Source: Saprospiraceae bacterium
Lineage (GTDB): Bacteria > Bacteroidota > Bacteroidia > Chitinophagales > Saprospiraceae
Direction: 5' to 3'
NCBI GenBank assembly: GCA_020631355.1
Contig: JAHDHL010000018.1
Coordinates: 22,808 to 86,807, forward strand
DNA: 64,000 nucleotides
Shown: piece after piece, positions 1 to 8,573 of the stretch
Layout of the letters: the number at the start of each line of letters is the position of its first letter
How positions within the stretch are numbered: the stretch's first letter is position 1
Notes under the pieces: generated by a model
Database searches by the model: none
Told to the model about the DNA's origin: nothing
What the model saw: the letters and a program-made list of their open reading frames with translations, nothing else
Translations under genes and position numbers: made by a program

Positions 1-552
1 GCAATGGCTGATTCTGATAGTACGTTCCAAGGCGTTCCGGTATCTATTGATGTGGTAGCCAACGACACCCTGAATGGAACCATGCAAACCTTGTTCATTT
101 TGGAAAATCCAGGTAGTGGTACGGCCATAGTAATGGGAGATACGCTCATTACCTACACACCCTCTGCCGGATTCTGTGGTCAGGATTCATTCATCTATAT
201 GATTTGTAATGAGACAGATTGTGATACGGCTATGGTGAATATATATGTCGAGTGTACGGAATTCACCGTTTATAATGCCATATCTCCAAATGATGATGGT
301 GTGAATGATGTACTGGAAATTGCAGGAATCGAACAATACGATAGGGTATCGGTAACGGTATTCAATAGGTGGGGTTCAGTCGTGTATGAATTGAGGGATG
401 ACCGCTACTCTAACATTCCGGATGATGAGGGCAAGGGTCCTTGGGACGGAACCTGGGACGGACGAGAATTGCCGGATGGCACATATTTTTATTGCATAGA
501 ATTACCTGAGGAATTAGGAGTAAGAACTGGATATATCCAACTCCAACGCTAG
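1..552 (+). CDS. T9SS cargo protein, C-terminal end (CHU_C domain), partial
   Basis: This is the 3' end of a gene that starts left of the window; 183 codons are visible and no start is claimed. The first ~80 residues look like a cadherin/Ig-like module (VVANDT near the start, then ITYTPSAGFCGQDSFIY). The last ~95 residues match the gliding-motility-associated C-terminal (CHU_C, TIGR04131-type) domain: ISPNDDGVNDV, VFNRWGSVVYE, WDGTWDGRELPDGTYFY and a final GYIQLQR. In Bacteroidota this domain ends large proteins exported by the type IX secretion system, so the intact protein is probably a big multi-domain surface or secreted protein. Domain identity is clear; its specific role cannot be told from this end alone. 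Confidence 0.85.
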   Translation, partial: AMADSDSTFQGVPVSIDVVANDTLNGTMQTLFILENPGSGTAIVMGDTLITYTPSAGFCGQDSFIYMICNETDCDTAMVNIYVECTEFTVYNAISPNDDGVNDVLEIAGIEQYDRVSVTVFNRWGSVVYELRDDRYSNIPDDEGKGPWDGTWDGRELPDGTYFYCIELPEELGVRTGYIQLQR

Positions 553-595
553 GGCTTAATTATAACGAGGCACACTAAACTAATGAGAGTATCGG

Positions 596-620
596 AGGTC
601 ATCCTTAGGGATGGCCTTTG
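596..620 (+). terminator. Hairpin between convergent genes
   Basis: AGGTCATCC (596-604) and GGATGGCCT (609-617) form a 9-bp stem with one G-U pair around the loop TTAG, followed by a short TTT. It lies between the end of the CHU_C gene and the convergent lipoprotein gene, where a terminator is expected. The U tract is weak. Confidence 0.45.
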
Positions 621-646
621 GTCATTTAGAGCGGAATGGTATTGAA

Positions 647-2287
647 TCAGAACACAACGGTAACCTCTAATTCCAATTCCCAATTTTTCCTCAATTCATC
701 CAGTGTCTTCTCAAATATTCGTTCGGGTTGTCGTTTTTCATCATAATTACCCGAGTCCCTACGACCATTACCATTGGCATCTTCAATGACCTTGATTTTA
801 TACGTTCCTGATGGAAGTGTCTTGAACGTTTGTTGGATGCTCGATTGTTGGCTAGCCTTGAATTCAAAAAGGGATTCATTATTACGGGTTATTAATTCTA
901 CGATATAATTGATGCTTGAGTCAGGGAATACGACTGTGAGGTTGAGGTCTCCGAATTCATCCATGGGTAATACATGGATTTTTTGAATCAATGTATCATT
1001 CGTATTGCCGAATATATCCTTGATAGCTCCCGGAAGTAAGGTGAATTCATATTTCTTATCTTCCTCATTGTCAAAATGCAATTGTAAATCCCTAGGATTT
1101 TCAGGTATTCGAATTTCCAATTTCCCGGAATAGGGTAGAGAATCCCTTGTGACTTGAATCAGGGACGTATCCCATTCCGCAATGGGTAGGTTGAATTTGA
1201 TATCGAAAGAATCCTTGATACTGAGATCCTGTTCTTTCAAGGGTTTTAATGTATTCAGCGTAACGGACTTCCTCTTTTTGGTCGGAATTTCGAATTGGAT
1301 GGTATCATAGAATTCATCGCGTGGTAGGGCCACCCGGATTTCTCGTTGTAATGAAGAATCCAATTCGGTATACCAAATGATGAGTGTGTCATCCACTATA
1401 TCCTGATAGATGTTTTCTTGGAACGCATCCGAATAATCCAATTCTACCTCCTTGGGTGACTTATTGAAAAGCAATTTGATCACACCTTGTGACCTGAGTT
1501 CCTGGTCGGTGATGAGAAGTGGCGGTTCTTCCTCGAAGATTTTCATCGTGAAATCAGTAATGCTGGTATCCGTCACGATTATAGGCTCATCCAAGAAGCC
1601 GATTTTTTCATTGGGGAGGTCAAATAGATAATTGAAATTATTATCCACCAATGCAAATGCCTTGTAAGTCCCTGGTTTCAGGTATTCAAGATTGAAATTC
1701 CCACTCTTATCCGTCTTGGCGAAGTAGTAGGGCTTTTCAGTCCGTACTACGGTATCCGCTAAGTTTTCGTAGAGCATGACCAATACATCAGGCTCACCCT
1801 TTCCCGATGTCACATCAAAAATCTTTCCTGATGCTTCCAGTGAGTCAATCTCATTTCCTGTGGAAAACACGAATTTCAGATTAGGAGGAATATTGTTTTC
1901 AGTCAAATCCTTGACTGCATTTCCAAAATTGATGATATAGGTGGTATTCTCCCTTAAGGTGTCCTTTTCATCAATTTCAATTCTCACGGTCTTTCCTTTC
2001 AGTTTGACATCCAATCGCTGGTTCAGTGGTGGAGAAACAACGACTTGGTTGAATGCATCCTCCAACTTGATCCACTCGTCAAAAGTCAGTTCAATGAGCT
2101 TTTGGTCAAAATTGATAGAGGGATTGGGAGTGGATTTGAGACTATCAATCCTCGGAGGCTGTTCATCCTTTGGACCTCCCGTAAGTCGGGTAGAGGGATT
2201 CGCACACCCCATGGGTATGATGAATATCGCATATCCCAAAAGTAGGATGAGTAGGTATAAAAAGACGGATTGTATCTTCATGAGCAT
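647..2287 (-). CDS. Ig-like domain lipoprotein (SbsA-type Ig domain)
   Basis: A 546-residue exported lipoprotein. The N-terminus has a hydrophobic segment (residues ~8-26) ending in a lipobox-like PMGC, with Cys28 as the likely lipidated residue. LTGGPKDEQPPRID follows, and residues ~45-143 fit a bacterial Ig-like (Big_5/SbsA) domain: LTFDEWIKLEDA, VVVSPPL, YIINFGNAVKDLTENN, KFVFSTG. This layout is common in Bacteroidota as 'Ig-like domain-containing protein'. The remainder is beta-rich with a carboxypeptidase-regulatory-like stretch (~190-240, FAKTDKSGNFNLEYLKPG) and a C-terminal SGTYKIKVIEDANGNG segment. Probably an outer-membrane or periplasmic protein; no enzymatic motif is visible. radA lies upstream on the same strand, with 48 bp between. 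Confidence 0.75.
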   Translation of the reverse strand: MLMKIQSVFLYLLILLLGYAIFIIPMGCANPSTRLTGGPKDEQPPRIDSLKSTPNPSINFDQKLIELTFDEWIKLEDAFNQVVVSPPLNQRLDVKLKGKTVRIEIDEKDTLRENTTYIINFGNAVKDLTENNIPPNLKFVFSTGNEIDSLEASGKIFDVTSGKGEPDVLVMLYENLADTVVRTEKPYYFAKTDKSGNFNLEYLKPGTYKAFALVDNNFNYLFDLPNEKIGFLDEPIIVTDTSITDFTMKIFEEEPPLLITDQELRSQGVIKLLFNKSPKEVELDYSDAFQENIYQDIVDDTLIIWYTELDSSLQREIRVALPRDEFYDTIQFEIPTKKRKSVTLNTLKPLKEQDLSIKDSFDIKFNLPIAEWDTSLIQVTRDSLPYSGKLEIRIPENPRDLQLHFDNEEDKKYEFTLLPGAIKDIFGNTNDTLIQKIHVLPMDEFGDLNLTVVFPDSSINYIVELITRNNESLFEFKASQQSSIQQTFKTLPSGTYKIKVIEDANGNGRRDSGNYDEKRQPERIFEKTLDELRKNWELELEVTVVF

Positions 2288-2335
2288 GCAAATGTACCAA
2301 TTGAGAATCGCAAAATCGGGATATCTGTATTGGGA

Positions 2336-3718
2336 TTATTCCTCGAATAAGGCTTCGAATAATTCATCTACTTTCCCGATGGTATTCACTTGTATATTAT
2401 AACGGTCCAAGTCCAGTCCCTTGGTATTGTATTTAGAAATGAAAAATTGCTCGAAACCCAATCTGTCAGCTTCTTGGATTCTTTTTTCGATTCGATTAAC
2501 GGCCCTGATTTCCCCTGATAGTCCTACCTCTCCGGCAAAGCAGGTCGTATTGGGGATAGCAATATCCTCCAAGGAAGAAATGAGTGCAGCCACGACAGAA
2601 AGGTCAAGTGCAGGGTCATCGGATTTGATACCTCCTGCAATATTCAGAAAGACATCACTGGCTCCGAATTGGATACCGCATCTTTTTTCCAATACGGCTA
2701 GTAGCATACTGAGTCGCCTAAGGTCGAATCCCGTAGCAGACCTTTGGGGAGTACCATACACAGCGGTACTGACCAATGCTTGTGTTTCAATCAGCATTGG
2801 GCGTAAACCTTCCAATGTAGCGGAAACGGCAGACCCACTCAGGATTTCCTCATGTTGGGATAACAGAATTTCGGATGGATTCGGGACTTCCTTGAGACCG
2901 GCAGCTTGCATTTCGTAGATTCCTATTTCATTAGTGGAACCAAAACGATTCTTCACAGTCCTCAATATCCTATAAGTGTAATTTCTATCTCCCTCGAATT
3001 GTAGTACTACATCCACTAGATGCTCGAGTAATTTAGGTCCTGCAATGGCTCCGTCCTTATTGATATGACCAATAAGGAATATGGGGATACCTGTCTCCTT
3101 GGCATATCTTTGGAGCTCGTTGGCGCATTCCCTGACTTGGGATATACTTCCGGGAGCAGATTCTATAAATGGGGAAACCAGTGTTTGTATGGAATCAATC
3201 ACAATCAGTTCCGGTTCCAGTTTGTCTGCATGATTGATGATTTTGTCCACTCCGGTTTCTGTAAGGATATAACATTCGGAGGATGGTGTACCAATACGGT
3301 CCGCCCTCATCTTGATTTGTTCCTCACTTTCTTCTCCTGAGACATAAAGAATCCTGATAGGCAAATGGATGGCGAGTTGGAGTAATAAGGTGGATTTACC
3401 TATTCCGGGTTGGCCACCTAAAAGAATGATTGATCCCTGGACTACGCCACCACCCAAAACCCGATTGAGTTCCTCATCCGGTCCTACAATTCTTTGGGTA
3501 TTTCCCGCCTTGATATCCGGAAGTACAACCGGGACAGTGCTTTCCTTGGCTTTACCCGATGAACGATAGACTTTTTTCTTTTCTTCGCGGGCATCTCCCT
3601 TGGCAATGATTTCCTCCTGGAAAGTATTCCATTCCCCGCAATTATGACATTTCCCCGACCATTTGGGCGAATTTTCACCACAGTTCGAGCAGACGAATAC
3701 TTTCTTAATTTTAGCCAT
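2336..3718 (-). CDS. radA: DNA repair protein RadA
   Basis: RadA/Sms, a RecA-like ATPase that promotes branch migration of recombination intermediates in the cytoplasm. Its 460 residues are the usual length. Seen in order: an N-terminal C4 zinc finger (C10, C13, C24, C27), Walker A GQPGIGKS at ~102-109, Walker B LIVIDSIQ at ~171-178, the RadA signature KNRFG at ~256-260, and a C-terminal Lon-like domain (GIKSDDPALDLSVVAAL, CFAGEVGLSGEIRAV). All hallmark motifs are intact. A Bacteroidota -7-like box lies 38-45 bp upstream. The lipoprotein gene follows on the same strand. Identification is secure. Confidence 0.97.
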   Translation of the reverse strand: MAKIKKVFVCSNCGENSPKWSGKCHNCGEWNTFQEEIIAKGDAREEKKKVYRSSGKAKESTVPVVLPDIKAGNTQRIVGPDEELNRVLGGGVVQGSIILLGGQPGIGKSTLLLQLAIHLPIRILYVSGEESEEQIKMRADRIGTPSSECYILTETGVDKIINHADKLEPELIVIDSIQTLVSPFIESAPGSISQVRECANELQRYAKETGIPIFLIGHINKDGAIAGPKLLEHLVDVVLQFEGDRNYTYRILRTVKNRFGSTNEIGIYEMQAAGLKEVPNPSEILLSQHEEILSGSAVSATLEGLRPMLIETQALVSTAVYGTPQRSATGFDLRRLSMLLAVLEKRCGIQFGASDVFLNIAGGIKSDDPALDLSVVAALISSLEDIAIPNTTCFAGEVGLSGEIRAVNRIEKRIQEADRLGFEQFFISKYNTKGLDLDRYNIQVNTIGKVDELFEALFEE

Positions 3719-3755
3719 ATGATATCTGGATAAGTACTTTTGAGTGTAATTCTGA

Positions 3756-3763
3756 CAAAAATA
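3756..3763 (-). promoter_or_regulatory. Candidate -7 box for radA
   Basis: Reading the minus strand, TATTTTTG matches the Bacteroidota -7 consensus TAnnTTTG and lies about 38 bp upstream of the radA ATG. No good TTG -33 box was found at the usual 19-20 nt, so support is moderate to low. Confidence 0.35.
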
Positions 3764-3941
3764 TAAACTATATCAATGTATTCATAGTTGTTAATGTCAT
3801 GTCACACATGTTGGATTAAAGGAATAATTGCTGTATATTTGATTAACCTTTCACAGTCACGAGAAAATAATTAGGGAAAATTTTCTTAAATGTGTGACCT
3901 ATTGAGAACTAGGTCGTCCTAAAGGTACAGAAACACTAAAC

Positions 3942-4082
3942 ATGAATACTAAGAGCAAACCAACTGTCAAGAAAGCAGTTCCTAAAGTGGATTCTGCTCA
4001 TAATAAAATCAAGCCTAAGAAGTCGAGGATAAAAGAAGAAGGAGGGTTGGATAAAGGCTTTATCACAAAATGGTTTATGTAA
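3942..4082 (+). CDS. Small basic protein, 46 residues
   Basis: An ATG-started frame of 46 codons (MNTKSKPTVKKAVPKVDSA..., ending FITKWFM). The N-terminal two thirds is rich in Lys and Pro (about 12 Lys in 30 residues) and the C-terminus is short and aromatic. It stands alone in the gap between radA and the divergent-side regulator gene, has a TAnnTTTG-like box about 200 bp upstream (3735-3742), and is followed 85 bp later by a strong intrinsic terminator in the same orientation. That suggests a dedicated short transcript. I do not recognise a family. It could be a genuine microprotein or a chance frame within a small RNA. Confidence 0.5.
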   Translation: MNTKSKPTVKKAVPKVDSAHNKIKPKKSRIKEEGGLDKGFITKWFM

Positions 4083-4166
4083 CAGCTTCTGCTGTTTCCA
4101 TATATAGAATTACCTCTTGCAAAAGAGGAAAGTTTGATTGTTTTTCATTTGGTTTTTTGGGGTTAT

Positions 4167-4201
4167 ACAGGGTGCTACAATTGTAGTTACCCTGTTTTTT
4201 T
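4167..4201 (+). terminator. Strong intrinsic terminator
   Basis: ACAGGGT (4167-4173) pairs with ACCCTGT (4189-4195), and CTACAA/TTGTAG pair inside it; seven T follow directly. It reads on the plus strand, so it ends the transcript carrying the 46-residue frame and not the flanking minus-strand genes. Confidence 0.8.
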
Positions 4202-4222
4202 ATGCCATAATCTGAGTCGTCA

Positions 4223-5218
4223 CTATCTGATTCTATCCCTGACCCTATCTACCTGACGGTGCATTTGCGCAAAGTACTTCTGCCTGAATTTTTCTGCCTG
4301 TGTACTAATCTTAACCGATTTTCGGGTAAGATTCTCAATCCAAGCCTGTGTCCTATCACAGAAAATGGTATTGTCTGTTAGTAGATAATCAACGGCGCTT
4401 TGTACGAGGTAGGCATATTTCCTATCTCCGGATTTGAGGATGATGGTGTTGTTGGTCAGCGTAACCTCGTTATAATACATTTCGAAATTACCCGGATTGG
4501 TAGGGCCATCCTGCTCGGGAAGGAATTTTCCACCAAGTTCCGCTTGCTTCCTTGTGTGGTTGAGGAAATCGTCAATCAGGTCCAATAACCTGAGCGCCAC
4601 ACTTCTTTTTTCAATCACACCCGATTCATAATAATACAATACAGGATTCAGGGTACTACTCATGATTTCTTCAGACCATATTTCCATGGATGGAATCTTC
4701 ACATATTTCATCATCATTTGCTTACCAATCTGAATCAGAGGGGTATTGGCCTCGTCCAAGGTGAATGTTCTGGCTTTATAATCCTGGATATCATAGATTG
4801 TCTTCTTCCAAAAGAACAATCTGAATGCAGCCAATTCAGGGAAACCGAAAATATGAAACATCGGGATATCCTTGGTCGCATAATAAATCTTGGTTTCTCC
4901 CATCATATCCGCCTTTTCGAATTCCATGAGGATATTCCGGTAATAATTCTCCAAACTATCAATATTGTAATTGACACCTCTGTACATGAATGGGAAACTG
5001 TTCTTGGTATGATGGAACATTGCATCCAGGCTCAACCCGAATTTGCGTGCTAGGAAAACGGCTTCTTCCAAGCTGACTTTGGTTTGTCCTCTCAGTCTGC
5101 GATAAGCACTATCTGTGCTTACTTCCAGTAATTCGGCTAGTTCGTGTACCAATGAGGAGTGGGAGGGAAGCTTTTCCTTTACCTGCTCAAACAGTATTTT
5201 TTGATCAAATGAATCCAT
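4223..5218 (-). CDS. Helix-turn-helix transcriptional regulator
   Basis: A 331-residue DNA-binding protein. Residues ~15-65 form an XRE/Cro-type helix-turn-helix (LVHELAELLEVSTDSAYRRL ... SLEEAVFLARKFGLSLDAMF). The remaining ~260 residues are an uncharacterised helical domain of a type often attached to such helix-turn-helix regions in Bacteroidota. The start was set at MDSFDQ because the upstream in-frame ATG adds only non-homologous-looking residues (MIFAYIAQVLISQ). An unusual set of inverted repeats (5299-5327) lies ~80-110 bp upstream and may be its own operator. Regulator identity is good; target and ligand are unknown. Confidence 0.75.
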   Translation of the reverse strand: MDSFDQKILFEQVKEKLPSHSSLVHELAELLEVSTDSAYRRLRGQTKVSLEEAVFLARKFGLSLDAMFHHTKNSFPFMYRGVNYNIDSLENYYRNILMEFEKADMMGETKIYYATKDIPMFHIFGFPELAAFRLFFWKKTIYDIQDYKARTFTLDEANTPLIQIGKQMMMKYVKIPSMEIWSEEIMSSTLNPVLYYYESGVIEKRSVALRLLDLIDDFLNHTRKQAELGGKFLPEQDGPTNPGNFEMYYNEVTLTNNTIILKSGDRKYAYLVQSAVDYLLTDNTIFCDRTQAWIENLTRKSVKISTQAEKFRQKYFAQMHRQVDRVRDRIR

Positions 5219-5298
5219 GATGATGAGTTTTTGTGAAATCAATACTTGTGCAATATATGCGAAAATCAAGATTAAGGGCCGCGATTAGTATTAATCCA

Positions 5299-5327
5299 CA
5301 AATAGATATTTGCAAAAAATGCAAATA
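5299..5327. promoter_or_regulatory. Interlocked inverted repeats upstream of the HTH regulator
   Basis: TATTTGCA (5307-5314) and TGCAAATA (5320-5327) are perfect 8-bp inverted repeats separated by five A. CAAATA (5299-5304) also forms an inverted repeat with the TATTTG at 5307-5312. It lies in the gap upstream of the helix-turn-helix gene and suits a dimeric regulator; autoregulation is inferred from position only. Confidence 0.5.
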
Positions 5328-5414
5328 GGGTGATTTGGAAAGGAGCGAAAGAGATGCTGATTTCCCTATTATGGGCGTAGCATTATTCCAAGGAAAAGTA
5401 AGTGCGGAGCATGG

Positions 5415-7136
5415 CTACTTGTCCGGTCTAAGGTCAAGTGTTTCCCTGAGTTTATCCACAAGAGGATTCTGCTGAACCATTTGTTGCCAGATTTCTCTTT
5501 GGCTGATTGGTTTTTTGACCTCTGGTTTTTCAGTCTTAGGAGCTAAATCCGGATTCACCCGATATTCAATCATCAAGTGAGGATATTTACAATAGTCCCT
5601 AAGGTGGTCAGGAAGATTACTCTCTTGCCTGATATTATTTTCGGCAATACCCGTTCCTATGGTAATAAGTAAGGTCTGTTCGTTCTTCTTACTCAGAATG
5701 GCATTTTTCAATGCTAATCGTGCAGAGGGAGAGGTAACAGTTCCAATATACTTTCCCCATGCTTCATTGAGTATATCAAGGCTTGGTGGGTCGACTTCCT
5801 CCACACTTTTTACTTCGGCATCCACTTCATCCTGAATGGATTTGAGGGAAGTAATCTTAGGCGAAATCAATCGGGAAGCAGGAACAAACTTGGCATTGCT
5901 CTTAGGCTTCTCCATTTTGGGTGGAGTAGCTGCCTTTTTATCTTCCTTGGCTTCAGTTGGAGTGGTAGAAACGGTGGTGTTGCTTAGGTCAGGCGTTTTT
6001 TTTTCCGTGGAAATGGCCACAGCCTGTTGGGCGGCTGTAATTCTCTGATTGATATAGCACATCTTAATCAATGCCATTTCAACATGGAGTCGCTTATTCC
6101 TTGCCTGCTTAAAATCAACATCACACTGATTACATAAATCCAATGCAGTAAGGAGTATGGCCAATGGTGATTGCTGTGCTTGTTCCTGATACTTGGATTT
6201 TAGGGCATCACCCGTTTCCAGGAGTTGTAGGGTTTTTTTATCCTTGCAAACCAGTAGGTTGCGGATGTGTTCCGCTAACCCATTAATGAAGACTTCCTCA
6301 TCAAACCCTTTCCTGAGTATATCATCAAAGATGAGTAGTAACTCTGAGGAATCGGATGTAAGGAATGTATTCACTACCTTGAAATAATAGTCATAATCCA
6401 GAACATTAAGATTCGAAATGACATCCTGATATGCAATCTTATCCCCTGAAAAACTAACAATCCTATCAAATATGGAAAGGGCATCCCTTAGGGCTCCATC
6501 CGCTTTCTGACCAATGATATGCAAGGCATCCTTTTCGGCCTTGATATTTTCTTCCGTACAGATTTTTTCTAGGTGTCCTACCATATCGGATATCTGTATC
6601 CGTTTGAAATCGAAGATTTGGCATCTGGACAAAATCGTAGGAATAATCTTGTGCTTTTCTGTTGTTGCTAGGATGAATACCGCATAAGATGGTGGTTCTT
6701 CCAAGGTTTTAAGGAAAGCATTGAATGCTTGTTGGGAAAGCATGTGGACCTCATCTATGATGAATACCTTGTAATTTCCTTGTTGTGGTTGGAAACGTAC
6801 CTGTTCGATCAGTGCACGGATATGTTCTACACTGTTATTGGAAGCTGCATCGAGCTCTGTAATATTGAATGAAGCATTGTTGTTGAATGCATCACAACTC
6901 GAACAGGTATTACATGGTTCGTGGTCCTCTCCCAGATTTTCACAGTTCAGTACCTTGGCCAGGATTCTGGCACAGGTGGTCTTACCGACACCCCTTGGTC
7001 CGCAAAAGAGGAAAGCATGTGCCAGGTGGTCATTTTTCAATGCATTCTTTAATGTGACGGAAACATGTTGTTGTCCGACTACATCGTCAAAACGCAGTGG
7101 TCTGTACTTTCTGGCTGATACAATAAAATTACTCAT
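5415..7136 (-). CDS. dnaX: DNA polymerase III subunit gamma/tau
   Basis: The clamp-loader ATPase of the replisome, 573 residues. Seen: Walker A GPRGVGKT (46-53), zinc-binding Cys65/75/78/81, Walker B DEVH (128-131), the SRC motif (170-172), domain III to ~residue 365, then a low-complexity linker and a C-terminal tau-like domain (SPSARLALKNAIL, DHLRDYCKYPHLMIEY). In the linker, codons 378-381 (Glu-Lys-Lys-Thr) are encoded by a run of nine A (plus-strand T run 5996-6004). Adding one A gives a stop after Asn-Ala; losing one A gives a stop after Arg-Leu-Thr. Both would yield a ~382-residue gamma-length product. Identification is secure; the short form is inferred. Confidence 0.97.
   Translation of the reverse strand: MSNFIVSARKYRPLRFDDVVGQQHVSVTLKNALKNDHLAHAFLFCGPRGVGKTTCARILAKVLNCENLGEDHEPCNTCSSCDAFNNNASFNITELDAASNNSVEHIRALIEQVRFQPQQGNYKVFIIDEVHMLSQQAFNAFLKTLEEPPSYAVFILATTEKHKIIPTILSRCQIFDFKRIQISDMVGHLEKICTEENIKAEKDALHIIGQKADGALRDALSIFDRIVSFSGDKIAYQDVISNLNVLDYDYYFKVVNTFLTSDSSELLLIFDDILRKGFDEEVFINGLAEHIRNLLVCKDKKTLQLLETGDALKSKYQEQAQQSPLAILLTALDLCNQCDVDFKQARNKRLHVEMALIKMCYINQRITAAQQAVAISTEKKTPDLSNTTVSTTPTEAKEDKKAATPPKMEKPKSNAKFVPASRLISPKITSLKSIQDEVDAEVKSVEEVDPPSLDILNEAWGKYIGTVTSPSARLALKNAILSKKNEQTLLITIGTGIAENNIRQESNLPDHLRDYCKYPHLMIEYRVNPDLAPKTEKPEVKKPISQREIWQQMVQQNPLVDKLRETLDLRPDK
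5996..6004 (-). promoter_or_regulatory. A9 slippery run in dnaX
   Basis: Nine consecutive A on the coding strand at codons 378-381, at the junction of the ATPase core and the tau domain. Both shifted frames stop within five codons (TGA after +1 base, TAA after -1 base). Thermus thermophilus dnaX is known to make gamma by transcriptional slippage on an A9 run; the same use here is inference. Confidence 0.55.
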
Positions 7137-7216
7137 CCTCTTATTGGTGAATGGATTATGGGTTGATATCAGGGAGGAAGTGGAATCCCTGTAACGAAGA
7201 TACAGAAATTCGAATC

Positions 7217-7250
7217 AAAAAAGAGGGCTTCCCTAAATTATACTTAGGGA
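7217..7250 (-). terminator. Possible terminator of the 7.5 kb lipoprotein gene
   Basis: On the minus strand, directly after the stop codon, TCCCTAA and TTAGGGA (7230-7236 and 7244-7250) form a 7-bp stem, with a T6 tract about 7 nt further on (A run 7217-7222). The gap between stem and U tract weakens the call. Confidence 0.45.
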
Positions 7251-7769
7251 CTAGAGTGGTACAGCAGTGAATCCGAAATCAAGTACCACAGGGAATGTGA
7301 TAGGAGGAAAATCCCTGTAACGTAACCCTATCCTATAAATGAATTGGTCATCAGATAATTCATCCTTGAAGTCGGCCAAGCCCGGAATGATTTCAAGCGT
7401 AGTGCCCTCGTTGAAAGGGATGTTGTTCCTGAATGCGAACTCCCAAGGAGTAACAGTCAGATTTTCGTCAGGGTATATCTCAATGACAACTTGGTCGATG
7501 AAGTCAAACGGGATACCTTGGGTATTGGTCAGTCTGGCAAAGGAGGGCTGGATCTTACTGATTTGTTCGGGTTCCAATTCTCCTAGGAATGTAGACCAGT
7601 TGGCACTCCTGAGTTCACTTTGGAAATAATGGGTCTCAATGGTATTGGCACCGGACTGAATTTCGAAGAAATCCGTATAAATCATATCAATACCCCTATT
7701 GCCATCCCTACAGGAATTCAATGTGAGTACCATAGTAGCGATAACCATTAGTATTGAAACCTTTCTCAT
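7251..7769 (-). CDS. Hypothetical lipoprotein
   Basis: A 172-residue protein I do not recognise. It begins with a signal peptide ending LTLNSC, so Cys20 is a likely lipid anchor. The mature part is mainly predicted beta strand (VVIEIYP, FIYRIGLRYRD, FPVVLDFGFTAV), with no catalytic motif. It stands between dnaX upstream and the methyltransferase/glycosyltransferase pair downstream in the text, all on the minus strand, with 114 bp to dnaX. Probably a cell-envelope protein typical of Bacteroidota; function unknown. Confidence 0.65.
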   Translation of the reverse strand: MRKVSILMVIATMVLTLNSCRDGNRGIDMIYTDFFEIQSGANTIETHYFQSELRSANWSTFLGELEPEQISKIQPSFARLTNTQGIPFDFIDQVVIEIYPDENLTVTPWEFAFRNNIPFNEGTTLEIIPGLADFKDELSDDQFIYRIGLRYRDFPPITFPVVLDFGFTAVPL

Positions 7770-7829
7770 TCCACGATGAATTTTGAATATGATTGAGAGA
7801 TAGTGAAAACCCGTTTGTGGTTCTGAAAG

Positions 7830-8573
7830 CTACGCCTTCTTTCCTTCAACGATGACGGATAGGCCAATGTTGTTCATTATGACCTTGTCTACAATCTTAA
7901 ATATGGGAACTAGGGCATTATAGAGTTTCATTTGTCCTGTGGGAATCACCTTTTTTCTGAGGATATTCCCGGAAACGAACCAGCCAGCAATTCCTGCCAT
8001 ATTGAAATATTGGGAATGGGTAACTTCCATTTCCGCGGATTTGAACAGGTCTACCAGTTGCTTTCTATTATACCTCCTATAATGTTCCAATGCTACATCA
8101 AACTGATTGTACAAAGCTTGGTAGGCAGGTACCAGAATGACCATTGTGCCACCGGGTTTCAGGAGTTTCTTACAATTGACAAGGGCCAACTGGTCATCCT
8201 TGATGTGTTCTACCACATTCAGTGCAAAGACACCATCGAATGTGCCGATATGGTCAGCGAATAATGTGTCGAAATCGGGATGGACGATATCCATTAAATC
8301 GATTCCTAGTACATTGTCATTCTTACCGAATTCCCGCCTTAGGTAGTTGCAATAGTTTTTTCTGATATCCGTCAGGTGGATTTTTTTACCATCCTTGATG
8401 AATTGTTCGGAAATATTACCAATTCCGCTACCGATCTCAAGGATATGTCCATTGAGATTTTTGGAAATGGTTTGGTACATCCACTCATTAAAGCGAGGTG
8501 CGGACGAGATGGCCTCGAGTGAGCCCATTCCATCTTCGTCAAGTTCCTTGAAATCAAATGATCTTTCTGACAT
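7830..8573 (-). CDS. Class I SAM-dependent methyltransferase
   Basis: A 247-residue methyltransferase. Motif I is HILEIGSGIGNIS (~44-56), followed by an acidic strand (IHLTDIRKN), FDGVFALNVVEHI (~116-128, the post-I region typical of Methyltransf_11/23) and GGTMVILVPAY. A basic C-terminal region with a short hydrophobic stretch (FNMAGIAGWFVSGNIL) is common in methyltransferases linked to polyprenol-phosphate sugar transferases. Its ATG overlaps the stop codon of the upstream glycosyltransferase gene by one base (TAATG), so the two are almost certainly co-translated. Substrate unknown; perhaps a lipid or envelope glycan. Confidence 0.85.
   Translation of the reverse strand: MSERSFDFKELDEDGMGSLEAISSAPRFNEWMYQTISKNLNGHILEIGSGIGNISEQFIKDGKKIHLTDIRKNYCNYLRREFGKNDNVLGIDLMDIVHPDFDTLFADHIGTFDGVFALNVVEHIKDDQLALVNCKKLLKPGGTMVILVPAYQALYNQFDVALEHYRRYNRKQLVDLFKSAEMEVTHSQYFNMAGIAGWFVSGNILRKKVIPTGQMKLYNALVPIFKIVDKVIMNNIGLSVIVEGKKA

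Noticed and set aside
1941..2402. 153-codon frame on the plus strand
   Set aside because: It is the complement of the Ig-like lipoprotein and radA genes; composition is that of a shadow.
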